From the NCBI GenBank assembly GCA_044361315.1, contig JBIKJA010000002.1, positions 1 to 64,000 on the forward strand: a stretch of 64,000 bases of DNA, given 5' to 3'. The notes under the pieces are model-generated. The model was not told where the DNA came from, did no database searches, and saw nothing but the letters and a program-made list of their open reading frames with translations. This document shows positions 33,606 through 42,341 of this stretch, piece after piece (the stretch's first letter is position 1; every line of letters begins with the position of its first letter). Source of the DNA: Crocinitomix sp044361315. Its GTDB lineage: Bacteria > Bacteroidota > Bacteroidia > Flavobacteriales_D > Crocinitomicaceae. A program made the translations under genes and the position numbers.

Positions 33606-35753
33606 ATGATGAAATTTGATCAACAAAGTAGTATTGACTTGGAATTTAACGTGGTGTGTGAACTCCTTGCAACCTATTGCAAATCGCAAAAAGCCAAAGA
33701 AAATGCCTTAAAAATTGACTTTTTTAACGATCGAACTGCACTCACCAACGAATTTGATTTATTAGATGAAATAAAATACATTTACGGCGATGCTCGTTTG
33801 AAATTTCCTCACCCGAATGCAGAGGATATTGACACGGCGCTAAATATTTTAAGAATAGAAAACGGGGTACTTACCTTGCAACAATTGCTTCGGATTTATT
33901 CACACTGTTTGGGGACCAAACAATTAATCGATTTTGCGAAAAACCAAAAAAATGAATGCCCGCTCATTTATAATGCCTGCGAACATATAACCGAAATTCA
34001 CAATGTGTTAGCGATTGTCACAGAAATTTTAGACGAACGAAAACTGGATATACGTGATGATGCCACGCCGAGGTTATTGACCATTCGAAAACGAGAAAAA
34101 GCCAATCGCATCGAAATCAACAAAAATTTTGACCGGGTTTTAAGGGCATGTAAAATAGATGGTTTAGTTGCAGATTCGGAAGAAACATTTCAAGAAAATC
34201 GTCGGCTTTTAACGGTTTTATCAACCTATAAAAAACGTGTGCCAGGCAAAATTTACGGGGTAAGTGCCAAAGGAACCTATACCTATATCGAACCCCAAGA
34301 AAATTTCAACCTTAACAAAGAACAAGAACAGCTGAGAATTGATGAAAGCAATGAATTATTCATCATTCTTGAGCATGTAACCAATAAATTACGCGGGCAA
34401 AAAAGTCATTTAAAGGACTTTCAACGCTTGTTGGTACGCTTCGATTTGTTAAATGCTAAAGTTTTATTTTCGGTTACTTACAACGGAATTCGTCCAAAAT
34501 TGAATCAAAAAAAGGAAATGGCTTGGCAAAATGCAAAACATCCTTTGTTATTGCTTCAAAACAAAAGCTTTGACCGTCCCACCATTGGACAGACCATCGA
34601 AATGGACGATGAAAATCGATTTTTAGTGATTTCTGGACCAAATGCAGGCGGAAAATCCATCACGCTGAAAACAGTTGGACTTTTACAATTCATGTATCAA
34701 TGTGGACTTTATATTTCTGTGGATGTGGATAGTTCGTGTTGTTGGTTTGATCATATATATTCGGACATTGGGGACAATCAATCAATCGAAAATCAGCTAA
34801 GTACCTATAGCTACCGATTAAAGCGAATGAATTTTTTCTTAAACGAGGCCAATGAAAACTCCCTATTGTTATTGGATGAATTTGGCAGTGGAACCGACCC
34901 GGAATTAGGTGGGGCTTTGGCAGAGGTATTTTATGTCGAATTGTATGACAAAAAATGTTACGCGGTAATTACTACCCATTATACAAGTATCAAAATCTTG
35001 ACATCTTCGCTGCCGAATGCGCAAAATGCGTGTATGCTTTTTGATACAAAAAATCTCGAACCTCTCTTTCAACTTTCCATTGGTCAACCAGGATCTTCTT
35101 TTACCTTCGAAGTGGCGCAACATAATGGTATTGCGTTGGATTTAATTGAAAAAGCAAAGGTAAAAGTATCTGTCAACAAACTTATTGTTGAAGCATTGAC
35201 CGTGTCATTGCAAAAAGAAAAATCGAAATTTAAAAAAATAAATTCGGAGCAATATAAATCGCAAAACGAAGCAAAAAAAACCATTCGAGAATACAGCGAT
35301 CGACTTGAAAAGTTGCAAAGCAAATCGGAGCGCATTAATTTGTTCATCGAACAGCAAAATAAATTTGTGACCACTGGTAAAAAGTTTTATGAAATCATTG
35401 GCAAATTCAAACATCATAAAACGGACAAACAGATGGTTGAAGCGCTCAAAAAAATCGCTTCTATCGAAAAAGCCAAGATTTTAGCCCAAGAAAACCCTGT
35501 GGTTCTTGCAAAAAATCTTAAAAATCCTGACCTACCAACCACAGGAAAAAAGAAAGCGCTGACTCAAAAAGAAATAGAAGAAGAAAAACAAAAATTAGCT
35601 GAAGCTTTCAAAAAAAATCTGAAAATAGGTGCAAAAATAAAACTCAAAAACCAGCAAATGTTAGGCACCTTGATGGAAATTGATGGAAATAAACTGACCG
35701 TGCAATTGGGAAATTTCACGGTAAAAACCAAAATGAGTGAAATCGAATTTTAA
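33606..35753 (+). CDS. mutS2: MutS2-type ATPase without Smr domain
   Basis: A 715-residue MutS-family protein lacking the mismatch-recognition domain. The lever/core region covers residues 1-300 and the ATPase has the P-loop GPNAGGKS at residues 344-351, Walker B LLLLDEFGSGTDP, and the TTHY switch. A charged coiled coil follows at about 515-620. The C-terminus ends in a short KOW-like strand domain (IGAKIKLKNQQMLGTL), and the Smr nuclease domain of classical MutS2 is absent. The role is probably in recombination control or ribosome-collision rescue rather than mismatch repair. Confidence 0.92.
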   Translation: MMKFDQQSSIDLEFNVVCELLATYCKSQKAKENALKIDFFNDRTALTNEFDLLDEIKYIYGDARLKFPHPNAEDIDTALNILRIENGVLTLQQLLRIYSHCLGTKQLIDFAKNQKNECPLIYNACEHITEIHNVLAIVTEILDERKLDIRDDATPRLLTIRKREKANRIEINKNFDRVLRACKIDGLVADSEETFQENRRLLTVLSTYKKRVPGKIYGVSAKGTYTYIEPQENFNLNKEQEQLRIDESNELFIILEHVTNKLRGQKSHLKDFQRLLVRFDLLNAKVLFSVTYNGIRPKLNQKKEMAWQNAKHPLLLLQNKSFDRPTIGQTIEMDDENRFLVISGPNAGGKSITLKTVGLLQFMYQCGLYISVDVDSSCCWFDHIYSDIGDNQSIENQLSTYSYRLKRMNFFLNEANENSLLLLDEFGSGTDPELGGALAEVFYVELYDKKCYAVITTHYTSIKILTSSLPNAQNACMLFDTKNLEPLFQLSIGQPGSSFTFEVAQHNGIALDLIEKAKVKVSVNKLIVEALTVSLQKEKSKFKKINSEQYKSQNEAKKTIREYSDRLEKLQSKSERINLFIEQQNKFVTTGKKFYEIIGKFKHHKTDKQMVEALKKIASIEKAKILAQENPVVLAKNLKNPDLPTTGKKKALTQKEIEEEKQKLAEAFKKNLKIGAKIKLKNQQMLGTLMEIDGNKLTVQLGNFTVKTKMSEIEF

Positions 35754-35760
35754 GGTAGCC

Positions 35761-37287
35761 ATGCAATTAATTAATAGTTTTATAATTCAGCACTTAAATC
35801 AATTAAAATTTCTGCTTGTTTTCAGTTTGTTTTATAGTGGATTTGGAATAAGCCAAATTGAATCTCACATTCGTAAAAGAACTGAACTAGGCGATGGAAT
35901 TTCGCCAAAATCGGTGGTAGCAAGCGGGAATGGCTTGTTTTCTGCACAAAATATGATGTATCGCCATACCATTACATTTTATAATGATCAAGGTATCGAA
36001 GTGGCGAAGGTGAAAGATGAAGTTGATTTGAATAAATTTACAAATGGAAAATACAAAGGTCAACAGGTAAAAGGTGCCCCTGTCGAGGGTCAATTTACAG
36101 CGGATGGAAAATTTTTGTGGATTTCTAATTATCAAATGATTGGCGCTGAGTTCAATAATCCTGGCTGCGATGATTGTATTGGAAAAACGTACGATCCTAG
36201 TTTTTTGTATAAAATAAACACCCAAAATTATCAAATCGAAAATGCGGTTGAAGTTGGTTCGGTTCCAAAATTTTTGGCGATTTCACCTAATCAAAAAATC
36301 TTGATTACATCAAATTGGGTGAGCTCAGATGTTTCGATTGTAGATCTTGAAAAGGAAATAGAAATTAGAAAAATTGATGTAGGTCCACATCCACGTGGAA
36401 TTGCAATTACAAAAGACAGTAAATTTGCTTTTGTAACCGTCATGAGTTCGACTAAAATTGCAGTTATCAACCTTAAAACCTTCGAACTTAATTATATCGA
36501 AGAAGTTGGAGGTTCTCCCCGCTCGATTGTCTTAGCGGATCACGATTCGACCCTTTACATTTCGCTTAACACAAGTAACGAAGTGTTAAAATTTAACCGA
36601 TTTACCGAAGAGAGGACAAGTTGCGCCACCCCAAAAGGCCCACGTAGCATGACACTTTCACCGGATGAAAAATACCTGTATGTAGTTAATTATTTTGACA
36701 ATAAATTTACTAAAATCGACACGGAGTCTATGAAAATCGAAGCCATTGTCCCTACCAAAAATCACCCAATTGGAATTTGTGGTGATTGGAAAAATTCAGA
36801 AATTTGGGTAGCTTGTTACACAGGAAAAATTGAAATTTTCAAGGATTTTAAATTAGAGCGTGAACAAAATCCGCCGACACTATTTGGTATTGATTGGCAA
36901 AAATTATTGGCCTTTTTTGGTGATTACGAGCCAAAAAGGATTCCAGCGACAAAAATCAACGATTCGCTGCCAATGGCAATTTCTAAACCAAAACTGGCTA
37001 CCAAAAAAATTATCCGAAAACCGGTTAAAAAAGAGATTGAAGTTCCTTCGGTAGCCGGTGATTTCCATGTGATCGTTGGCGCATTTTCATCGCGAAGCAA
37101 TGCGGAAAACAAAAAAGCTGAATTAATTTCCTTAGGTTTTTCGGCGCAAATTATTGAAGGAGAACGTTTAATTTATGTCTCTGCAAAATCATTCCTCACG
37201 AAAGCTGATGCAGAAATCGGAAAAATTTCAATCGCCGATCAGCTTACTGACAAAGCTTCCCCTTGGGTTTTTCAAAAAGATGAATAA
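35761..37287 (+). CDS. Exported YVTN beta-propeller with C-terminal SPOR domain
   Basis: A 508-residue secreted protein with signal peptide ending in GFGIS. Residues about 50-370 are a cytochrome cd1/YVTN-type beta-propeller with repeats such as VPKFLAISPNQKILITSNWVSSDVSIVDL and GPRSMTLSPDEKYLYVVNYFD. A basic linker precedes a SPOR domain at about residues 435-505 (FHVIVGAFSSRSNAENKKAELISLGF), which usually binds denuded septal peptidoglycan. The ATG at 35761, eight codons inside the longest frame and 7 bp after mutS2, is chosen because the frame upstream overlaps mutS2. Confidence 0.85.
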   Translation: MQLINSFIIQHLNQLKFLLVFSLFYSGFGISQIESHIRKRTELGDGISPKSVVASGNGLFSAQNMMYRHTITFYNDQGIEVAKVKDEVDLNKFTNGKYKGQQVKGAPVEGQFTADGKFLWISNYQMIGAEFNNPGCDDCIGKTYDPSFLYKINTQNYQIENAVEVGSVPKFLAISPNQKILITSNWVSSDVSIVDLEKEIEIRKIDVGPHPRGIAITKDSKFAFVTVMSSTKIAVINLKTFELNYIEEVGGSPRSIVLADHDSTLYISLNTSNEVLKFNRFTEERTSCATPKGPRSMTLSPDEKYLYVVNYFDNKFTKIDTESMKIEAIVPTKNHPIGICGDWKNSEIWVACYTGKIEIFKDFKLEREQNPPTLFGIDWQKLLAFFGDYEPKRIPATKINDSLPMAISKPKLATKKIIRKPVKKEIEVPSVAGDFHVIVGAFSSRSNAENKKAELISLGFSAQIIEGERLIYVSAKSFLTKADAEIGKISIADQLTDKASPWVFQKDE

Positions 37288-37311
37288 AACACACCATTGA
37301 AAAATTAAGTG

Positions 37312-37319
37312 TAAATTTG
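37312..37319 (+). promoter_or_regulatory. Bacteroidota -7 promoter box
   Basis: TAAATTTG matches TAnnTTTG and ends 20 bp before the msrB start. Confidence 0.5.
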
Positions 37320-37339
37320 ACTCACTAAATTAGCGAGAA

Positions 37340-37780
37340 ATGAATTGGAACACAGTCATTCAATTTGCCAATAAAGGCACACCAGCACCTGACAAACGAA
37401 TCGAAAAAACGCCAGAAGAATGGCGGACATTGTTAACATCTGAACAATTTCAAATCACACGCTTAAAACAAACCGAACGCCCACATTCAGGCGAATTTTG
37501 CAGTGCACACAGTCCCGGCGTATATAAGTGTATCTGTTGTGGAACCCCACTTTTTGATTCATCCATTAAATTTGAATCCGGAACAGGTTGGCCCAGTTTT
37601 ACCGAACCAATTTCCGAAAATGCAGTAAATTACATCAAGGACACCTCGTATGGCATGGTAAGAGTTGAAACCACTTGCAATACCTGTGATGCACATTTAG
37701 GTCATGTTTTTCCAGATGGACCAAAACCAAGTGGTTTAAGGTATTGTATTAATTCACTTGCCCTTAAATTAGCACAGTAA
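37340..37780 (+). CDS. msrB: Peptide-methionine (R)-S-oxide reductase MsrB
   Basis: Reduces methionine R-sulfoxide in proteins. The 146-residue product contains zinc-binding CICCG and CNTCDAHLGHVF, the substrate segment FESGTGWPSFTEP, and the catalytic Cys136 in RYCINSLAL. No signal peptide is seen, so it acts in the cytoplasm. It has its own -7 box. The following gene is convergent. Confidence 0.96.
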   Translation: MNWNTVIQFANKGTPAPDKRIEKTPEEWRTLLTSEQFQITRLKQTERPHSGEFCSAHSPGVYKCICCGTPLFDSSIKFESGTGWPSFTEPISENAVNYIKDTSYGMVRVETTCNTCDAHLGHVFPDGPKPSGLRYCINSLALKLAQ

Positions 37781-37802
37781 TTAAAGCGAAAGGCAATAGA
37801 AC

Positions 37803-38084
37803 CTATTCCGTTTTATTGTATCGGTCAATGACATTCTTTTTATACAAAATCGCATCCTCTTCCTGCTTAATACGCTCGCGCTCTTTCGCATCTAAATAAA
37901 CCCGCATAATCGAATAAAACATGTCTTGTTCTGTTGCAACAGGATCGTAACCAATTTTTTCCTTCAAAAGCTTGATCAATATTTGGTGGGACTCATTTGT
38001 TGGGTCGTACTGCAATTGTGTGACTTTAAAATCGCCTATATCTTTTGCATAAATTTCGTCAAATAAGTTGCCATGAATCCGCAC
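37803..38084 (-). CDS. Hypothetical protein, 93 aa
   Basis: A charged, helical 93-residue protein with no signal peptide or membrane segment. It opens MRIHGNLFDEIYAKDIGDF and ends in a basic/acidic helix DAKERERIKQEEDAILYKKN. I recognise no family. It lies 57 bp downstream of the XRE-family regulator on the same strand and may be its operon partner. The composition is plausible for a real protein. Confidence 0.5.
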   Translation of the reverse strand: MRIHGNLFDEIYAKDIGDFKVTQLQYDPTNESHQILIKLLKEKIGYDPVATEQDMFYSIMRVYLDAKERERIKQEEDAILYKKNVIDRYNKTE

Positions 38085-38141
38085 AAAAAGTTGATTAACG
38101 GCTAGCTTTAGCGTTTCCCTAACCGATTTCTTAATACGTTT

Positions 38142-38456
38142 CTAAAAATTTTCTTCTTCGTGTTCGGCCTCCTTTAAATCATCGTAAGATAATCGTGGTA
38201 TCGTATAATTGAAAATTTCTTCGATACGAATTTGAAAAAAATTTGCAATAATTGCAAGTTTATCAGCAGGAATTGTTGCCTTACCTTCTTTTTTTATATA
38301 CTTCCATTTTCTAAATGTTTCCGCACTTATACCTAGTTTTTTTGGTAATTGTTTTACTGTAATCTTATACTGACTATGAGGGAGCTCATTCAAATGTTTA
38401 TGCAACAAATATTTGTATCTATTGTCATTTTTCTTTTCATTTTTAACTTTTTTCAT
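38142..38456 (-). CDS. XRE-family helix-turn-helix protein
   Basis: A 104-residue DNA-binding protein. The helix-turn-helix is ITVKQLPKKLGISAETFRKWKYIKKEGKATIPADKLAIIANFFQIRIEEIFN, at about residues 33-84, which fits the Cro/CI fold with an inserted turn. The N-terminus is very basic and the C-terminus acidic (EAEHEEENF). It is divergent from two tandem repressor-like genes, from which it is separated by a 309-bp AT-rich region. A CGGGTAAA-type repeat abuts its start codon. Confidence 0.75.
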   Translation of the reverse strand: MKKVKNEKKNDNRYKYLLHKHLNELPHSQYKITVKQLPKKLGISAETFRKWKYIKKEGKATIPADKLAIIANFFQIRIEEIFNYTIPRLSYDDLKEAEHEEENF

Positions 38457-38765
38457 CGGGTAAATTTTTGGGATTTTCCGTTAATCCAATAATTCCAAAT
38501 ATAACAGAATATTTTGATACTAAATTTAATTATATTTAAATAATTTAACTAAAAATCAGAATAACTAAAATTAAAACATCTTAAACCCTATAAAATAATG
38601 ACTTAACATCTTTTAAGCAGACGAATTTTGCGCATAAAAAACAAAATAGCGAATAATTATTAAAATTATAAATGCGGGTAAAAAATTTGGGATTCTGGGT
38701 TATTATTTACTACTTTTATAGCAGTTTGAAACATGAAATTTATTTTTCACTCCTAAAAAAAGTAT
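38457..38765. promoter_or_regulatory. Divergent control region of three HTH genes with repeated word
   Basis: A very AT-rich 309-bp gap with no gene. The sequence CGGGTAAATTTTTGGGATT (38457-38475) abuts the start of the minus-strand regulator, and CGGGTAAAAAATTTGGGATT (38675-38694) lies about 70 bp before the first plus-strand regulator. A weaker form, GTGGGTAAAAAAATCGATTATTTGG, precedes the second plus-strand regulator at about 39458. These are candidate operators. Confidence 0.5.
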
Positions 38766-39419
38766 ATGCAAGTTAGAAAAGACCTGATCAAGAGTTTGAT
38801 AAAACAGCGATCGTTAAAACTGAAAGATGTGGCGGCCGAAATTGGCGTATCAACGCAAACTTGGAATAATTGGATGTTTCGTGGGATTTTTCCTCATTTT
38901 AACAAAATTGAAGAACTTGCCAAATTTTTAGGACTTGAACCGTATGAGTTAATCGACGGACAATTTGTTTCTGAACCGCGCACCCCTTATCGCAATAAAG
39001 TCAAAATTAAAGTGAATGCCGCCGACGCAATTCCTTTTTTTGACTTAAATATTTCGGACAACTTAAGTATTTTAATGAGTGGAAATCTTTCTTTTGCAGC
39101 AGAAGATTTTATTTCAATTCCAGGTATTTCAGCCGACTTAATAATGCCTTATTATGGAGGTGAAATGGAAAGCAAAATTTCTAGTGGGGATTTAATTGCA
39201 TTGCGCAAAGTTTCTGACACGACATTTTATATCTATGGAAATATTTACCTAATTGGTACAGATAATCAGATTTTACTCCGTTATGTTAAACCGGGTTCAA
39301 AACCCCACAGCATTAACTTAATGACGGAAAATCCAAAATGGGATCCTATCGAACTGCCTTATAAATCAATTCGTTCTGCGCATTTGGTCGTTTCAATTAT
39401 TAAACGACAGGTTAACTAA
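38766..39419 (+). CDS. XRE/S24-like repressor with degenerate peptidase site (paralogue 1)
   Basis: A 217-residue LexA/CI-type protein. Residues about 1-62 are a helix-turn-helix (SLKLKDVAAEIGVSTQTWNNWM), and residues about 95-210 have the fold of an S24 peptidase. The catalytic-serine motif expected as GDSM is YGGEMESKI here, followed by SSGDLIALRKV, and the lysine position (expected VKR) reads LRY. Both catalytic residues seem lost, so it is probably a non-cleavable repressor or signal-responsive regulator. The next gene is a close paralogue. Confidence 0.85.
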   Translation: MQVRKDLIKSLIKQRSLKLKDVAAEIGVSTQTWNNWMFRGIFPHFNKIEELAKFLGLEPYELIDGQFVSEPRTPYRNKVKIKVNAADAIPFFDLNISDNLSILMSGNLSFAAEDFISIPGISADLIMPYYGGEMESKISSGDLIALRKVSDTTFYIYGNIYLIGTDNQILLRYVKPGSKPHSINLMTENPKWDPIELPYKSIRSAHLVVSIIKRQVN

Positions 39420-39530
39420 GTTGGAATTGGTTAATATTATGCCTGCTTTTTGTAAAAGTGGGTAAAAAAATCGATTATTTGGTTTTATTTTTTAGATTTG
39501 TTTGAAATATTTGACCTTTAACGCAAGTTG

Positions 39531-40178
39531 ATGAAAATAAAACGCGAGTTTATCCAAGAGCTGATTAAGCGAAAATCTTTGAAACAAAAAGACGTGGCAT
39601 TGATGCTAGGGCTTAGTCAGCAAGATTTTAATAATAGTTTGCATCGTCGGATTATGACTGACTTTAAACAGATTGAAAAACTAGCGGATATTTTAGCTGT
39701 AAATGTGGATGATATTATAGAAAAGGAAGAATTTAAAGAACCGAATGCAACTTATTTTAAAAAGAAGGATTTAGATCTTATGAATTTTATTCCTTTTCAT
39801 GACATCAATCAACGAATTGATTTATTTGAATTGGTGGTTGAAAATTCGAACATTCAAACGAAAGATTATGTTTATTTACCAGGGGTTTCTGCCGATTTCG
39901 TTTTTTCTTATTTCGGAAAAGAAATGTCCCCACAAATCGAAAATGGTGATTGGTTAGCCATAAGACGCATAAATGATTTCTCTTTTTTTAATTACGGAAG
40001 TTTGCATTTTGTTGTGACCAAAGAGATGGGCATGGTCCGAACCTTGAGGAAAAGTACAAAAGACAACAAAATTTTACTGATTAGTTCGCAAGATTTTAAT
40101 GATTCGATAGAACTTCCAATCGCTTCGATTAAAGCAATTTATGCAGTAACGGCTATTATCAAACGGCATATTTTGTAG
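39531..40178 (+). CDS. XRE/S24-like repressor with degenerate peptidase site (paralogue 2)
   Basis: A 215-residue paralogue of the upstream gene with the same layout: helix-turn-helix (SLKQKDVALMLGLSQQDFNNSL) and S24-like domain. The serine motif is FGKEMSPQIENGDWLAIRR and the lysine position reads VRTL, so the same two catalytic residues are replaced (Glu and Arg). Both proteins end in a similar IIKR(Q/H) tail. The ATG at 39531 is preferred to the preceding TTG. The spacing to the first copy is 111 bp, with its own putative operator. Confidence 0.85.
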   Translation: MKIKREFIQELIKRKSLKQKDVALMLGLSQQDFNNSLHRRIMTDFKQIEKLADILAVNVDDIIEKEEFKEPNATYFKKKDLDLMNFIPFHDINQRIDLFELVVENSNIQTKDYVYLPGVSADFVFSYFGKEMSPQIENGDWLAIRRINDFSFFNYGSLHFVVTKEMGMVRTLRKSTKDNKILLISSQDFNDSIELPIASIKAIYAVTAIIKRHIL

Positions 40179-40189
40179 TCCAACCCCCC

Positions 40190-40474
40190 TTATTTACAAT
40201 CTTTCGCCACCTTTAAAAGTTCTCGGATTGAGGTGTTTTTAACATCGTCATAATTTTTGTACTCCTTTGCCACAACATCTGCTGCGCACGAACAAAATTC
40301 TTTCGCCTTTTCTTCAGATGCCAGCAAACTTGCTTGTTGTTCGCATTTAGAGGTAAACTCTTGAACTTGTTGTTTGGTCCAATATTTTAACGCTCCTTTT
40401 GCCAACATTTTACAAGAGGTCACAAGCGCAACCATAACCAACATTCCTATCATTAATCGAATTGCCATTTTCAT
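40190..40474 (-). CDS. Small lipoprotein with CSC motif
   Basis: A 94-residue protein with a lipoprotein signal (LVTSC, Cys21). The mature part is helical and contains a conserved-looking EFCSCAADVVAKEYKNYDD motif and an earlier KCEQQ. Cysteines arranged in this way recur in a Bacteroidota family of small exported proteins of unknown role; a redox or metal function is possible. It is convergent with the second repressor gene. Confidence 0.75.
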   Translation of the reverse strand: MKMAIRLMIGMLVMVALVTSCKMLAKGALKYWTKQQVQEFTSKCEQQASLLASEEKAKEFCSCAADVVAKEYKNYDDVKNTSIRELLKVAKDCK

Positions 40475-40642
40475 AGTTTAAAGTTGTTTAGTGTTTAATT
40501 TTCTCCAATCCAAATATACTTCTTTAAATTTAACGTTTTTCGCACTCTTTACAAAATCTGAACGAGTGATTCAAGTGAATGGATTTGATTTAATTCCTCA
40601 AATTAGACCGTTAATTCTCACAAGTTGATTACTTTTGTTGAA

Positions 40643-41035
40643 ATGAAAAGAGTGGTTCAAATAACGAGTTTTTTGCTTGTCTTGTCATTTCTAATTGGGA
40701 TATTTAGTCAATCGTACCTCATTATTTCTTTTTATTTAAATCGTGCAGAAATTACTGAAAAGTACTGTGTTAATAAGGAAAAGCCCGAACTTGAATGCGC
40801 AGGGCAGTGTCACTTAAAAAAGCAATTAGAGGCAACTAAGCCAACAAAAGAGCTAAATAACGATCTTCCAAATTCACCCAGAACGTTTTTGTTAATGTTT
40901 GGATTTTTTCAAGCCAAATCAACTTACCAGCTGTTGGCCAAAATAAAACCGAATAAAAAACATTTTTTTTCTGTCCCTAACCATTATACAGATGGATTTA
41001 GACGAAAAATTTTACACCCTCCAATCATTTCTTAA
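40643..41035 (+). CDS. Membrane-anchored Cys-rich small protein
   Basis: A 130-residue protein starting MKRVVQITSFLLVLSFLIGIFSQS, a membrane anchor or signal. The next segment ITEKYCVNKEKPELECAGQCHLKKQL carries three cysteines and a His, a pattern I associate with metal-related small proteins of Bacteroidota found near transporters. The ATG at 40643 is chosen over an upstream in-frame codon at 40625. It precedes a beta-barrel gene and mbnP, supporting a metal-handling context. Confidence 0.7.
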   Translation: MKRVVQITSFLLVLSFLIGIFSQSYLIISFYLNRAEITEKYCVNKEKPELECAGQCHLKKQLEATKPTKELNNDLPNSPRTFLLMFGFFQAKSTYQLLAKIKPNKKHFFSVPNHYTDGFRRKILHPPIIS

Positions 41036-41080
41036 CTATCAAGCGATTGAATTATAATTACTAATGCTAAATACGTTTAT

Positions 41081-41104
41081 TTAGCCACTATTGCGCGTGG
41101 CTAA
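41081..41104. other. Hairpin TTAGCCAC-N8-GTGGCTAA
   Basis: Perfect 8-bp arms with loop TATTGCGC, between the Cys-rich gene and the beta-barrel gene. No T-tract follows, so it may be an operator or mRNA structure rather than a terminator. Confidence 0.55.
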
Positions 41105-41258
41105 TCTAACATGATTTATGCCGTGGTTATGCACAATTAGTAGACCTATCATTCACTTTCACTTGACAAGAAAAAGAGCTTGAAAAAAGCGCTCTAAAAA
41201 AGGAAGAATCCAATTTTAATCGACTATTGTTTAGTTGAAAAAAACAAGAATATAACAA

Positions 41259-42215
41259 ATGAAAATACCCATAATATGTCTTTTATTAGCACTCAGCACT
41301 TCTGGTTTTGCGTGCGATAATTGTAATGTCTATTTAAATCTTTCGCCAAACGATTACCAAAATTCGATTGCTATCTATGCGCGCCATCGCGTAATGTTTG
41401 GTGAATATGATTTTTTTGGTGAAATGGTTTCTCCTCAACACACCGGACATGGCAATGATATGGCTTTGTGGGGAAATGAGATTCTGGAAACCTATCAAAC
41501 GTTCGAAACGCGGGCAAGTTTTTATTTAAAGGAGCGTTGGAATACACGCATCATTTTACCTTTTGAAAATAACACCCAGTTTATTGGTGATGTCAAACGT
41601 TATCATGTTCAAGGAATTGGGGATCCGATCATCCTTCAATCGTATCAATTGGTAAATACAAAACGTGACACTTTAAAAAACCAATTCGCACAACGGTTAA
41701 GTATTGGTGGCGGAATCAAATTTCCATTGGGGAAAACCAATTTACATTATGAAAATGGCACGCCAAATTTGGATTTGCAACCGGGTTCTGGTAGTTGGGA
41801 TTTGCTTGGATTGTTTGTCTATTCGATGAAATATCGATTTTTGGGCCTTACCAGTAATTTAACTGCAAAATGGAATGGAAAAGATCTGCAAAATTATCGT
41901 TATGGGCTTAGTACAAACCTCAACCTAAATTTGTTTACTGATCTGAAAATAAAAAACTACACCTTGCGTTTTACTGGTGGTACTTATATTGAACGGGCTG
42001 AAATGGATGCTTCTTATTCCTCTTTGGATCAATCAAAAACAGTTCATGAAGACACGGGCGGAACAATTTTATTTATGAATGGTGGACTGCAATTTTTTAC
42101 ACCGAAATTTCAGTTCTTTGGCGAATATCAACACTGCTCAACAAATAATTTAAATGGGTACAGGCAATTATTAACTAAAAACAAACTAAACCTAGGAATC
42201 ACCTACATTTTATAA
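41259..42215 (+). CDS. Outer-membrane beta-barrel protein
   Basis: A 318-residue exported protein with signal peptide MKIPIICLLLALSTSGFA directly followed by CDNCNVYLNL. The rest is an alternating-residue beta-barrel pattern (ASFYLKERWNTRIILPF, FAQRLSIGGGIKFPLG, TLRFTGGTYIERAEM) ending in the aromatic/hydrophobic LNLGITYIL typical of outer-membrane barrels. The CxxC at the mature N-terminus suggests metal binding. It lies in a series with the Cys-rich small protein and mbnP and probably works with them. Confidence 0.8.
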   Translation: MKIPIICLLLALSTSGFACDNCNVYLNLSPNDYQNSIAIYARHRVMFGEYDFFGEMVSPQHTGHGNDMALWGNEILETYQTFETRASFYLKERWNTRIILPFENNTQFIGDVKRYHVQGIGDPIILQSYQLVNTKRDTLKNQFAQRLSIGGGIKFPLGKTNLHYENGTPNLDLQPGSGSWDLLGLFVYSMKYRFLGLTSNLTAKWNGKDLQNYRYGLSTNLNLNLFTDLKIKNYTLRFTGGTYIERAEMDASYSSLDQSKTVHEDTGGTILFMNGGLQFFTPKFQFFGEYQHCSTNNLNGYRQLLTKNKLNLGITYIL

Positions 42216-42341
42216 AATACCAAACGACGCATCTCCCATAGTTTTTAGACGTCTGTTAAATGGCTAATTAAGGGAAAGAAGAAATTAAAATAATAATGAA
42301 ACGTTAAAACGATCGATACTGATCAATAATAAAATAATAAA

